Shown here one piece after another: positions 45,727 to 56,029 of a stretch of 64,000 nt of DNA. Source of the stretch: Tragulus kanchil (lineage: Eukaryota; Chordata; Mammalia; Artiodactyla; Tragulidae); NCBI GenBank assembly GCA_022376925.1, contig JAIOJX010000004.1, positions 176,109,501 to 176,173,500 of the forward strand, given 5' to 3'. The position numbers and the translations under genes are program-made. Below the pieces are notes generated by a model. The model searched no databases, was not told the DNA's origin, and was given only the letters and a program-made list of their open reading frames with translations. Position 1 is the stretch's first letter. Each line of letters begins with the position of its first letter.

Positions 45727-47794
45727 TGACGCAAGAGAGCCAACAGAAGCGCTCCCAGCAGGCCATCAGACCAGTCCGCACCCCGTGGGCCCTCTCGCTA
45801 TGAAACACAAAACCTGGTTTTCTCGATGCACTTACACGAGAATTCACAGGCACGAAAATAAAACTGGGATGAAAGACTCCGAACTGAAAATGGACCCCCT
45901 CTGGGGACGGCAGCAAAATGCCCCTGTTTACTCATCGACGTCGGTACTGGGTGAGGTTTTTTCCATGAGAATATGTTCTGATATTACTCACAAAATTACA
46001 AATACTTTAATTTTTTTTAAGTACAGAGCACAGGCATCCTGGGTCTCAGAGGACTTTCACATCCAGATCTGGGGACCTGGGCCTCTCTGCCCCAGGGGAC
46101 TGCGCCCCTCTGCCCCCATGACACTGAGTTCGTCCAGCAGGCAGAATTTCCTCCCTTCCCACTCTCCATGGCGCGGGGACTTTCTGACAGTGGCTTGAAC
46201 ATCAGAGCTAAATATTCAGTTGGTCAAAGCTTCGTTGGTCTTTCCATAATATCTCACGGAAAAACCTGAATGAACTTTTTTGCCAACTCAATACATGAGA
46301 AAGGCAAAGGGGGACTTCCATGGCGGCCTAGTGGATAGGAACCCACCTGCCAATGCAGGAGACCCAGGTTGGATCCCCAGTCCAGGAAGATTCCACATGC
46401 CGCGGAGCAACGAAGCCCGTGTGTCCCAGCTACCAAGCAAGGGCTCCAGAGCCCACGCTCTAGGCTCCGCCACGAGAGAGGCCACCTCCACGAGAAGCCC
46501 ACGTACTGCAATGAGGAGCAGCCGCCGTTCACCGCGACTAGAGAAAGCCCTCTAGCAGTAGGGAAGACCCTGAGCCGCCAAAAAAGAAAAAGAAAGAAAG
46601 AAAGGCAAAAGGCATCACTACTCTGGGTGCTCCGGCCACTGTGACAAAGATGAGATGGCGCAGGCGAGAATGAGCTGGTGGTCCAGTGGTTAGGGCTCCA
46701 CGCCTCCACGGCCAGGACCTAGACTGGACCCCTGGTCAGGGACTAAGAGCTTATATGCCATGAGGTTTGGCCAGAAAAAGAAGATGACGCAAGAGAGCCA
46801 ACAGAAGCGCTCCCAGCAGGCCATCAGACCAGTCCGCACCCCGTGGGCCCTCTCGCTATGAAACACAAAACCTGGTTTTCTCGATGCACTTACACGAGAA
46901 TTCACAGGCACGAAAATAAAACTGGGATGAAAGACTCCGAACTGAAAATGGACCCCCTCTGGGGACGGCAGCAAAATGCCCCTGTTTACTCATCGACGTC
47001 GGTACTGGGTGAGGTTTTTTCCATGAGAATATGTTCTGATATTACTCACAAAATTACAAATACTTTAATTTTTTTTAAGTACAGAGCACAGGCATCCTGG
47101 GTCTCAGAGGACTTTCACATCCAGATCTGGGGACCTGGGCCTCTCTGCCCCAGGGGACTGCGCCCCTCTGCCCCCATGACACTGAGTTCGTCCAGCAGGC
47201 AGAATTTCCTCACTTCCCCAGCTCTGTCCTCGAGGCATGAAGGGCACACACAGGCCACAGTTCACGGTTGGCTGGACAGAGACCCCAGCCAAGCCCCGCG
47301 TATGGCCCGGGGGGCCCCTGGCCCCTCAGCGCCCGAGTTCCCTGCCTAGAAAATGACCTCACGGCAGCACCTGTGTCAGAACTGTGGGGCAGATGTTTCA
47401 AGGGGTGTTTCGGGGACAGAGATCAAAAGGGACTCCCTTTTCCCTCACAGACTAATTAATCACCTTTAAAAAAGCAAAAACTCCTCACTGAACACTGATA
47501 GTTTCAATTAGAAGGGTTTTTCAGCAACAAAGTTTCTCACTGAGCATGCATTGAGGTGATGATACCAAGTTATTCAAAGTAAAAACTATCGAAAGAACAG
47601 GGAACATTTTGCTTGAGCCCCAATGATTTTAGAAACTCTTAACTCCACTCTCCTGGTCATATCTCATAGCTAAAAAGTGATGTAGAAGATGAATTTTAAA
47701 AATTAATCAATTTGACTGAAAGAGATATATGGGAAAAAAAAAAATACATCGAGGAACTTTTCTACCACATGCTCTGATGGTGAAATTTCTCTCT

Positions 47795-47907
47795 TTTTGT
47801 TGCACTATGCAGCATACAGGATCTTAATTCCCCCACCAGAAATTGAACCCATGCCCTCTACAGTGGAAGCTCAGAGGCCTAACTACTCGCCCACCAGGGA
47901 AGTCCCG
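47795..47907 (-). mobile_element. SINE, antisense
   Basis: 'gcatacaggatcttaattcc' to 'gcccaccagggaagtccc'. Confidence 0.82.
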
Positions 47908-48361
47908 AAATTTCTTCACCCCTAAGTCACCCAAACAGAGACCCGAGGCCTCCCCGCTTCCCTATTTACGAAGCACAAGTGGAAAGGCTTGCCTGGATCA
48001 GGCCCCCGCCGACTCCTTCAGCCTCTCTGTCCTCAGCACCTGCCTGTGCGGGCACACAAGGCACCCAGCAGACCCGTGTGTCCAGTGAGCACCTCCGCCT
48101 CTCGCTCCTGGTGCCCTGCGCCACCTGCCACGGCTCTCCCCGAGTGGCTGGAGGCCCTTCTGGTCACCTCCTGTGCTCTCCACCGGCGTCAGAGCAGCCA
48201 CGGTAGGACAGAGGCCAGGCTCGCCTGTGCCATGGTGGCTTGTGTAAATGACCCCAGACCGGGCCCTACCCTCTCCCGGGGGTAGACGCCCCCCACCCCC
48301 ACCCCGAGGTTCCCGAGACCAAGCCCCTCCAGCTAATCTTCATACACTCAGGTTGAACGAA

Positions 48362-48530
48362 GGGCTTCCCAGGTGGCCCTCGTGGTAAAGAACCCACTTG
48401 CCAATGCAGAAGACTGGGGTTTGGTCCCCAGCTGGGGAAAATCCCCTGGAGGAGGGCGTGGCGACCCACGCGGTGTTCTCGCTGGAGAATCCCCAGGACA
48501 GAGGAGTCAGAGGAACACACACACCCGGAG
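48362..48530 (+). mobile_element. Bov-tA SINE
   Basis: 'agggcttcccaggtggccct' head and BovA body ('cccctggaggagggcgtggc'). Confidence 0.82.
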
Positions 48531-50339
48531 GCTAAAAAGAGATGCCTGACGCCATTAAGCGCGCGCAGTCCCACAGGTAACAGGTGATAGCGGCGTCGGT
48601 AGTGACGGGGTGGGGATGGGGGCCATCCTTCCAGCCCTGCCCCACCCCTCCGGCCCCCAGGAGGGCCTGCCCTGCCCTGGCTCCTCTCCGGGCTCCGGGC
48701 CCCCCACCCCCTCCACACACACCAACACCCCTGCCCCAGGCCCACTTCTCCTTTGTAGTTGCCCCACCGCCTACACCTTCCTGCCACGGAGTCGCTGGCC
48801 CGTGGGCAGGGGACAGACAGGCGGTAGGCCCGGGCCCCTCGGGGTCCTGTGTGAGTCCTCAGGTACCTGGAACCAGAAACCCGCGGGCCAGCCCGGCTCC
48901 GCTCCTCTCGACCATCCCTCTTCCCTCCCAAACAACGGCTGGCCTGTTCCCCGGCCCTGGCCTTGGGGCCAGCCTCCCTGCTGCGCTGCCCACCCCGTCC
49001 AGTCTCCGCGCCACAGCTGCGGGCAGGGGGTCCCTTCAGTCCTGGGCTCCTCGCCGCCGGGGCCTGTGGCTTGAGGCCTGGCCAGACCCATCCGCAGCCT
49101 GTCCCCTTCCTCTGCAGCAGGAGGGAGAGGCCAGGCCGGCTCCCAGGGCAAACTTCCCTTGCCCCTCTCGCCGGCTGTGCCCGCGCCCGTCCCGTCCCTC
49201 TGCCTGGAGGGTTTCCCTCGTGCTAGAGCTGGTGAACATCTACTCCAGCCCCCTCTCTGCCCCTCTTCCCTCTGCGCACCTCCCTGAGTGCTTAGGGGGT
49301 CCGGGATGCCCCGCCTCGCGGCACCCGGTCCGGGCTCCTTGCCGAGGCTCTCTGGCAGAGCCGGGGTGGGTGGGGCGGGGCAGTCTCTGTCCAGGAATGT
49401 TGAGGGGACTTGCCGGTCTATCTGAGACCCAGCCTCAGGAGAGAACACAGGCGAGCGTCCGGCGGGGCTGCCCCACACACTGCGGAGGAGAGGCCGCGGA
49501 GGGGCCTCAGGGAGACAGAGGTGAGCCGGCCCGGACACACGCAGCCTTGAGAAACAGGAGTCACGGTGGGTGCGCTGCCTACCGCCCGCTGGGCCCTGGC
49601 CTGTCTATCTGTCCGTCTAGGCCGTGCGCGCCCCTCCAGCCCGTGTTAGTCACCAGGCAAGTCAGACGGCGACACTTCCTGCTGGAAGCGCTTCGTAAGC
49701 CCTTCATGGCTCCCCAGCGGCTTTGCAGCCAGAGGCCCCGGTGCGCTCAGTCAAGGCCTCAGCCCCACTCTCTGGTCCCGGCACTCCCTGGCCTCCGGAT
49801 TTGCCCATAAGGCCCTTGTGTACCCCGGGGGCTCCCCTAGACCTCACTCCATCGAGCAAGCACCTGCTCGCTGTGTCCACAAAGCTTTCCTGTCTCCTCC
49901 ATGGTGGTCGCCTTCACTGGGGCTGCCGCCCAGAGGCACGGCCTCCCCAGTCCCCACCACCAGTGCGGGAGTCCCCCGGGGCCCCGCCCCATGGGGGTGC
50001 CCAGGTTGTGTTGGATGAACTGACCAGCTCTGCCCGAGAAGGACGGGAGGGCTCCCCAGAGGAGGCAGATGGGGGAGGAGGGTGGTGAGGAAGGCCTGAG
50101 ACCATGGGCTGGCCTTGGGGCACAGGACCAGGAGGCTCCCCAGAGGTCTGTGTCTCCATGGAGCCGCCCATCCGCCCATCCTCTGCTCCCCACGATCAGG
50201 CTCTGGTCCGGGCCTCAGCCTGATTTCGGTGCCCAGCAAAGGGCCCGCCCAGTGGTTGTCTCGGGGGGACGGTTGAATGGAGAAACCACAGATGGAAGGT
50301 CTGGGGTGCCTGGACACTGGCTCAGAGGGGTCCCACCCC

Positions 50340-50462
50340 AGCTGGCGGGAGGGCGGGCGGGGGCGGAGTGGGCGGTGGCCCCGCCCGGTTTCCTCCCCGC
50401 GGGACAGCAGGGGCCAGACTCAGCCCCAGCGGGCTGCGCGGAGGCTGAGCAGCTTTGGCAGC
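50340..50462 (+). promoter_or_regulatory. TNFRSF13C: TNFRSF13C proximal promoter and 5' UTR
   Basis: GC-rich with several GC boxes (gggcgggggcggagtgggcgg) and a 'ggtttcctc' ETS-like site in antisense sense (GAGGAAACC), directly before the ATG. No TATA box is seen. The promoter role is inferred from position; ETS/PU.1 control would suit a B-cell gene. Confidence 0.45.
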
Positions 50463-50598
50463 ATGAGGCGAGGCCCGAGGAACCCGACGGGCAAGGAGCG
50501 GCCCGCGCCCACGCAGTGCCTGCAGACCCTGTGTTTCGACCCGCTGGTCCGCAGCTGCGTGGCCTGCAGTCTCCTCCGGACGACGGAGCCCAGACCGG
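50463..50598 (+). CDS. TNFRSF13C: TNFRSF13C coding exon 1
   Basis: MRRGPRNPTGKERP and the cysteine-rich core CFDPLVRSCVAC; donor 'gtaaga' after one base of a split alanine codon. Confidence 0.93.
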
Positions 50599-51865
50599 GT
50601 AAGAGTCAGCTGCTCGGACGCATGGCGCGCGGGGCAGCCCTGGAGGGGGAAGGAAGGTTCCGCCAGGAGGCCCCTGCCCGGCCAGCGTCTCAGGCGAGGC
50701 CCCCGCCTGTGCTAGGACGTGGGGGGCATCGAGGTCCCGGGTGAGGTCGGGCGGGGGCGGCGGGATGAGCGCGGGGCCTGGGGGAGGGCCAGCCGTCCCC
50801 GCGCGGCCCTCACGGCCCCTCTCGCCCCCTCCCCGGCGCTGCCCGCCCGGCCGTCCCTCCCTCCGCGGCCCAGCCTCACCGTCCTCCGACCCTCCCCTGC
50901 CCCCGCCTCCTCTGCCCTCTGCGCCCTGCTCTCCCGGCCCGTCCCCTCCAGCAGGCGGCCCGAGCAGCCTGGCGCCCGGGACGGCGCTGCAGCCGCAGGA
51001 GTCGCTGGGCCCGGGGGCTCCGGCCCCGGCGGCGGAGGCGGCGCTGCCGCTGCCGGCGCTGCTCTTCGGCGCCCCCGCGCTGCTGGGCCTGGCGCTGGCC
51101 CTCGTCCTGCTGGGCCTGGTGAGCTGGAAGCACCGGCGGCGGCGGCGGCCCGGCACGCCGGCGGCTCCCGAGGCCCCCCAGGTCCCGGAGGCCCCGGAAG
51201 GAGACGCAGACAGTAAGTTCCTCCTCGAGGGGAAGCCAGAGGGCTGGGGGCCGTCGGAGGGGAGCCAGGGGTCTGGAGGGTGAGGGGCCGGTGAGGGGTG
51301 GGGGTGGTCTGAAGGAAGCAAGACTCAGGTCGACCAAGGAGAGAGAAAAGGTCCTGCCAGAGACCCCAGTCCAGGCGAGGGACACAGCTCTGACGTCCCA
51401 GGGGAGCCCAGCCCCGTTAGCTTAGGGCCCTGCCCGGCCTCCTCTCTGGGTCAGCCAGACTGGGTCCCCCGCTCCTCCCCTCTGCCAGCATTAGCATTTT
51501 GCCAGCTCTAGGCACTTCCTGTCCTGAGGGCTGATCACATGTCACCCCCCCATCCCTCCAATGGGGCTGTGTCCACGGACATCTCTCCCCTAAGTCCGAG
51601 GGCTGTCCCTCCAGAGAGGCTTCCAGAACAGGAGTGGGGAAGGCTGGGAGCCACTCCTGACCCTGTGACACGTTCCCCTCCAGAGCCCCGGGACAAGGAC
51701 ACCATGCTCTCCCCCGGGCCCCGGGAAGTCACGGTTCCCGTCTGGCTTCCGCCCAGCGAAGACCCAGCTGCCACCCCCCCTGCCCACAGCATCCCTGTGC
51801 CAGCCACGGAGCTGGGTTCCACTGAGCTGGTGACCACCAAGACGGCTGGGCCTGAGCAGCAGTAG
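50463..51865 (+). CDS. TNFRSF13C: TNFRSF13C, BAFF receptor (three coding exons, 192 aa)
   Basis: BAFF-R is the B-cell surface receptor for BAFF (TNFSF13B); it signals through TRAF3 to non-canonical NF-kB and B-cell survival. Exons are 50463-50598, 50952-51212 and 51684-51865, all GT/AG and in phase, giving 579 nt. The N-terminus holds one partial cysteine-rich domain (Cys19, 24, 32 and 35). The ligand-contact D-x-L motif is kept as D26-P27-L28. There is no signal peptide, as expected for a type III protein. A transmembrane segment at about 79-103 is followed by a basic stop-transfer stretch (KHRRRRR). The tail carries the TRAF3-binding PVPATE (about 170-175), and the C-terminus TELVTTKTAGPEQQ is very like human. 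It is 192 residues against 184 in human; the extra residues lie in the stalk and cytoplasmic linker. Sure of identity; the exact exon 3 boundary is slightly less sure. Confidence 0.95.
50952..51212 (+). CDS. TNFRSF13C: TNFRSF13C coding exon 2 (stalk and transmembrane)
   Basis: Acceptor 'gtcccctccag'; TALQPQES stalk, membrane span ALLGLALALVLLGLVSW, then arginine-rich stop transfer; donor 'gtaagt'. Very GC-rich. Confidence 0.92.
51684..51865 (+). CDS. TNFRSF13C: TNFRSF13C coding exon 3 (cytoplasmic tail)
   Basis: Acceptor 'gttcccctccag'; LSPGPREVTVPVWLPPSEDP, then the conserved PVPATE and LVTTKTAGPEQQ, ending in TAG. Confidence 0.93.
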
Positions 51866-52051
51866 CCAGAGCGGAGGGCAGAAGGCGGCCCCACCCTTCC
51901 TTTCAATTCTTCACTCTGGTGCCCACCGTCCTTTCTGGGAGCCTCGCTGCTCCCCCGCTGACTTTGCAGAACGGCAGGCGTGCCTGACCCCAGAGTCTGG
52001 ACTCCATGACTGTGTACGCCATGTTGGCACTTACCTTAAACTCCTCGTGGG

Positions 52052-52255
52052 TCGCCCAGGGGGCGCTAGTGGTAAAGACACTGCTTGCCAATGCAGGAGC
52101 GGTGGATTCCATCCCTGGGTCAGGCAGATTCCCTGGAGAGGGACAGACAACCCACTCCAGGTCTCCTGCCTGGAGAACCCCGCAGACAGGAGAGCTTGGC
52201 TACACTCCGTGGGGTCACCAAGGGTCGAGATGACTGAGCTCCTGAGCACGTACAC
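52052..52255 (+). mobile_element. Bov-tA SINE (copy 53138-53340)
   Basis: 'gtggtaaagacactgcttgc' head, 'caacccactccaggtctcct' body, 'gagatgactgagctcctgag' end. Probably in the TNFRSF13C 3' UTR or flank. Confidence 0.85.
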
Positions 52256-52487
52256 CACCTGCGTCGATCCTCAAAGGTCGTGGCTGAGCTCTGTGCTTTC
52301 GAGTGGTCGGGATATTCTGAGTAGGGTTTTGTTTTAAGCGTGGGGAAGCCACCACAAGCCAGACTGCCTCGAGGAAGAGGACTGAGGGGGAGGATGCTGG
52401 ATTTGTAGCTGGCTGTTGTATTTCTTTAATACGTGCTCTCGGGGCTGCCCCTCTTTTAAACGGATGCAAATGGCAGCAGTAACCACC

Positions 52488-52780
52488 TGGTAGCTCCGTG
52501 GTAAAGAGTTCGCCTGCCAGTGCAGGAGACACGAGTTCGATCCCTGATCAGGGAAGATCCCAGAGCAACGAAGCCTGTGAGCCGCAACAATGGAGCCTGT
52601 GCTCTAGAGCCTCGGAGCCGCAACAGCTGAAGCCCGTGTGCCCTGGAGCCCAAGTTCCACAAGAGAAGTCACTGCGACAAGAAGCCTGCTCACCTCCACT
52701 AGAGAGGAGCCCCCACTCCCTGCAACTAGAGAAGAGCCTTCGGCAGCAGTGAAAACCCATAAATAAACAAATAAGTAAAA
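52488..52780 (+). mobile_element. Long CHR-type SINE (copy 53573-53865)
   Basis: 'cctggtagctccgtggtaaa' head, 'ctgaagcccgtgtgccctgg' body, 'cataaataaacaaataagta' tail. Confidence 0.87.
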
Positions 52781-53961
52781 TAGTCTGAATGGTGTTGAGC
52801 CTTGGGTATCTGTAGGCACCCCTGAGCTTGGCCCAATGGGCTAATACCTATGATGGCATTTTTGCCCTGGTGGCAGGTTCCAGAGTCCCAGGCTCATGCT
52901 TGGGAGGACGTTTGTAGCCTGCTGCAGATGCAGGTGGCTGACCCTGACTCCCAGCTGCCTCCAGGGCACAGGGAGCTGTATGAGGACCCGCAGCGGGCTC
53001 CTTCGCTGAGGGGCCAGGGCAGGCCTGTGGCCTTGAACCAGCTGGACCTGATGCCCTTTGAGTTTTTTGAGGACCCCCCCCGAGTCTGGACTCCATGACT
53101 GTGTACGCCATGTTGGCACTTACCTTAAACTCCTCGTGGGTCGCCCAGGGGCGCTAGTGGTAAAGACACTGCTTGCCAATGCAGGAGCGGTGGATTCCAT
53201 CCCTGGGTCAGGCAGATTCCCTGGAGGGACAGACAACCCACTCCAGGTCTCCTGCCTGGAGAACCCCGCAGACAGGAGAGCTTGGCTACACTCCGTGGGG
53301 TCACCAAGGGTCGAGATGACTGAGCTCCTGAGCACGTACACCACCTGCGTCGATCCTCAAAGGTCGTGGCTGAGCTCTGTGCTTTCGAGTGGTCGGGATA
53401 TTCTGAGTAGGGTTTTGTTTTAAGCGTGGGGAAGCCACCACAAGCCAGACTGCCTCGAGGAAGAGGACTGAGGGGGAGGATGCTGGATTTGTAGCTGGCT
53501 GTTGTATTTCTTTAATCGTGCTCTGGCGGCTGCCCCTCTTTTAAACGGATGCAAATGGCAGCAGTAACCACCTGGTAGCTCCGTGGTAAAGAGTTCGCCT
53601 GCCAGTGCAGGAGACACGAGTTCGATCCCTGATCAGGGAAGATCCCAGAGCAACGAAGCCTGTGAGCCGCAACAATGGAGCCTGTGCTCTAGAGCCTCGG
53701 AGCCGCAACAGCTGAAGCCCGTGTGCCCTGGAGCCCAAGTTCCACAAGAGAAGTCACTGCGACAAGAAGCCTGCTCACCTCCACTAGAGAGGAGCCCCCA
53801 CTCCCTGCAACTAGAGAAGAGCCTTCGGCAGCAGTGAAAACCCATAAATAAACAAATAAGTAAAATAGTCTGAATGGTGTTGAGCCTTGGGTATCTGTAG
53901 GCACCCCTGAGCTTGGCCCAATGGGCTAATACCTATGATGGCATTTTTGCCCTGGTGGCAG

Positions 53962-54162
53962 GTTCCAGAGTCCCAGGCTCATGCTTGGGAGGACGTTTGT
54001 AGCCTGCTGCAGATGCAGGTGGCTGACCCTGACTCCCAGCTGCCTCCAGGGCACAGGGAGCTGTATGAGGACCCGCAGCGGGCTCCTTCGCTGAGGGGCC
54101 AGGGCAGGCCTGTGGCCTTGAACCAGCTGGACCTGATGCCCTTTGAGTACCCTTCTCTCTGA
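53962..54162 (+). other. Unrecognised exon-like ORF downstream of TNFRSF13C
   Basis: After an acceptor-like 'gccctggtggcag' (with 'gctaatac' upstream as a possible branch point) an open frame of 66 codons reads VPESQAHAWEDVCSLL and on to LNQLDLMPFEYPSL before TGA. Codon choice is coding-like (mostly CTG leucines, CAG, GAG). I recognise no family. It appears three times: truncated by a duplication junction at 52877-53062, here, and at 55076-55276. At least the flanking repetition is probably artefactual. It could be the last exon of an unannotated transcript, a relic exon or chance. Confidence 0.35.
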
Positions 54163-54291
54163 GGCCTGCCCTCCCCCAGTGTTCACCCACCACCTCAGTG
54201 GAACGGATCCTCTGATCAGGAGGGTACGATCTTCCTGATCTGGACTCCACCCTGAACTGTGTCCTTGGATTTGTCACAGTTTAGCACCGTT

Positions 54292-54370
54292 GGGAGGGGC
54301 TGGGCTGGGAGTCAGAAGGTGGTATGCTGAGCACCGTTTTGTCCCACTTGTACGTCCCGGACCATGTTCT
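54292..54370 (+). ncRNA. miR-378i-like sequence (second copy 55406-55483)
   Basis: 'tgggagtcagaaggtgg' and its flanks align well with my recollection of human MIR378I, which lies on the same strand as TNFRSF13C, downstream of its coding sequence. Here it is 2.4 kb past the stop on the same strand. The mature-like stretch 54299-54319 has G for A within the seed (CTGGGCT, not CTGGACT), so an active miR-378 member is doubtful. The second copy is in the duplicated block. Confidence 0.4.
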
Positions 54371-54491
54371 TTTCTTTTCTTTGGCCGTGCTGCACACCTT
54401 GGGGGATCTTAGTTCTCCACCCAGAGATTGCACTTGGGCCCTCAGCAGTGAGAGCTTAGAGTCTTAACCCCTGGACCGCCAGGGAGTTCCC
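54370..54491 (-). mobile_element. SINE, antisense (copy 55484-55605)
   Basis: 'tttggccgtgctgcacacct' to 'ctggaccgccagggagttcc'; directly abuts the miR-378i-like sequence. Confidence 0.82.
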
Positions 54492-56029
54492 ACCTTGACC
54501 GTGTTCTGTTCCATGCCTCAGTTGCTTTCTGCCCATCTCTCCCTGACCTGCCATCAGACCTGCCAGTAGACATGGGCCCTTCCTTTCCCAGCTCAGAAGA
54601 TCAGCAGCAGCCAGCAACACGGGTGCCCCCAGAACCTGGATAACCACATCTGAGTCTCCTCCTCTCCCCCCGAACCCATCACAGCTACCAGCTGACTGAG
54701 CTGAGGCAGGCTGCGGGCTTGTAGGCAGGAGGGTCGGGGGCAGGCCCAAAATGGCCCCGGTTTTCCACTTCTGTCCATCTTGGGGTTGGGGGAGTCTGAG
54801 CTCCTTTTGGCCACCCTACCTCCCTGCCCACCTTCTACCCAGCCAGAGGGTGGGCCCTAGAGGTGACACAAGGGGTGAAGCCGCTGGGGCCCAGACATGT
54901 GAACCTCTGGGCAGCCTAGCAAAAACCCTAGAGAAGAGCCTTCAGCAGTGAAAACCCATAAATAAACAAATAAGTAAAATAGTCTGAATGGTGTTGAGCC
55001 TTGGGTATCTGTAGGCACCCCTGAGCTTGGCCCAATGGGCTAATACCTATGATGGCATTTTTGCCCTGGTGGCAGGTTCCAGAGTCCCAGGCTCATGCTT
55101 GGGAGGACGTTTGTAGCCTGCTGCAGATGCAGGTGGCTGACCCTGACTCCCAGCTGCCTCCAGGGCACAGGGAGCTGTATGAGGACCCGCAGCGGGCTCC
55201 TTCGCTGAGGGGCCAGGGCAGGCCTGTGGCCTTGAACCAGCTGGACCTGATGCCCTTTGAGTACCCTTCTCTCTGAGGCCTGCCCTCCCCCAGTGTTCAC
55301 CCACCACCTCAGTGGAACGGATCCTCTGATCAGGAGGGTACGATCTTCCTGATCTGGACTCCACCCTGAACTGTGTCCTTGGATTTGTCACAGTTTAGCA
55401 CCGTTGGGAGGGGCTGGGCTGGGAGTCAGAAGGTGGTATGCTGAGCACCGTTTTGTCCCACTTGTACGTCTGGACCATGTTCTTTTCTTTTCTTTGGCCG
55501 TGCTGCACACCTTGGGGGATCTTAGTTCTCCACCCAGAGATTGCACTTGGGCCCTCAGCAGTGAGAGCTTAGAGTCTTAACCCCTGGACCGCCAGGGAGT
55601 TCCCACCTTGACCGTGTTCTGTTCCATGCCTCAGTTGCTTTCTGCCCATCTCTCCCTGACCTGCCATCAGACCTGCCAGTAGACATGGGCCCTTCCTTTC
55701 CCAGCTCAGAAGATCAGCAGCAGCCAGCAACACGGGTGCCCCCAGAACCTGGATAACCACATCTGAGTCTCCTCCTCTCCCCCCGAACCCATCACAGCTA
55801 CCAGCTGACTGAGCTGAGGCAGGCTGCGGGCTTGTAGGCAGGAGGGTCGGGGGCAGGCCCAAAATGGCCCCGGTTTTCCACTTCTGTCCATCTTGGGGTT
55901 GGGGGAGTCTGAGCTGCTTTTGGCCACCCTATCTCCCTGCCCACCTTTTCTACCCAGCCAGAGGGTGGGCCCTAGAGGTGACACAAGGGGGTGAAGCCCG
56001 CTGGGGCCCAGACATGTGAACCTCTGGGT

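Larger units (their letters stand above)
45096..47211. repeat. Tandem duplication 12 (period 1052-1058; junction 46153/46154)
   Basis: Copy 2 has small deletions in its first ~80 bases and a 6-base longer A/GAAA tract at about 46585. It chains with duplication 11. Confidence 0.92.
37260..50339. other. GC-rich intergenic region between CENPM and TNFRSF13C
   Basis: I see no recognisable coding exon here. It holds duplications 9-12 and the repeats listed separately. Long open frames (for example plus strand 48584-49810) reflect high GC and encode no recognisable domain. CpG-dense stretches occur around 38.0-38.3, 42.0-42.5 and 48.6-49.5 kb. Confidence 0.5.
51978..54147. repeat. Tandem duplication 13 (period 1085; junction 53062/53063)
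   Basis: Begins about 110 bases past the TNFRSF13C stop. Copy 2 has short deletions in its first ~170 bases and one changed cluster near 53517. Copy 1 breaks inside the exon-like ORF. Confidence 0.92.
53795..56028. repeat. Tandem duplication 14 (period 1114-1117; junction 54911/54912)
   Basis: Copy 1 differs from copy 2 in its last ~110 bases (short C, T and G runs); copy 2 lacks three bases at its start. It chains with duplication 13, giving three copies of the exon-like ORF region. Confidence 0.92.

Noticed and set aside
48584..49810. 408-codon plus-strand open frame
   Set aside because: GC-rich low-complexity Pro/Ala/Gly protein with no domain or conserved motif. Stops are rare in such sequence by chance. 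No splice or promoter support.
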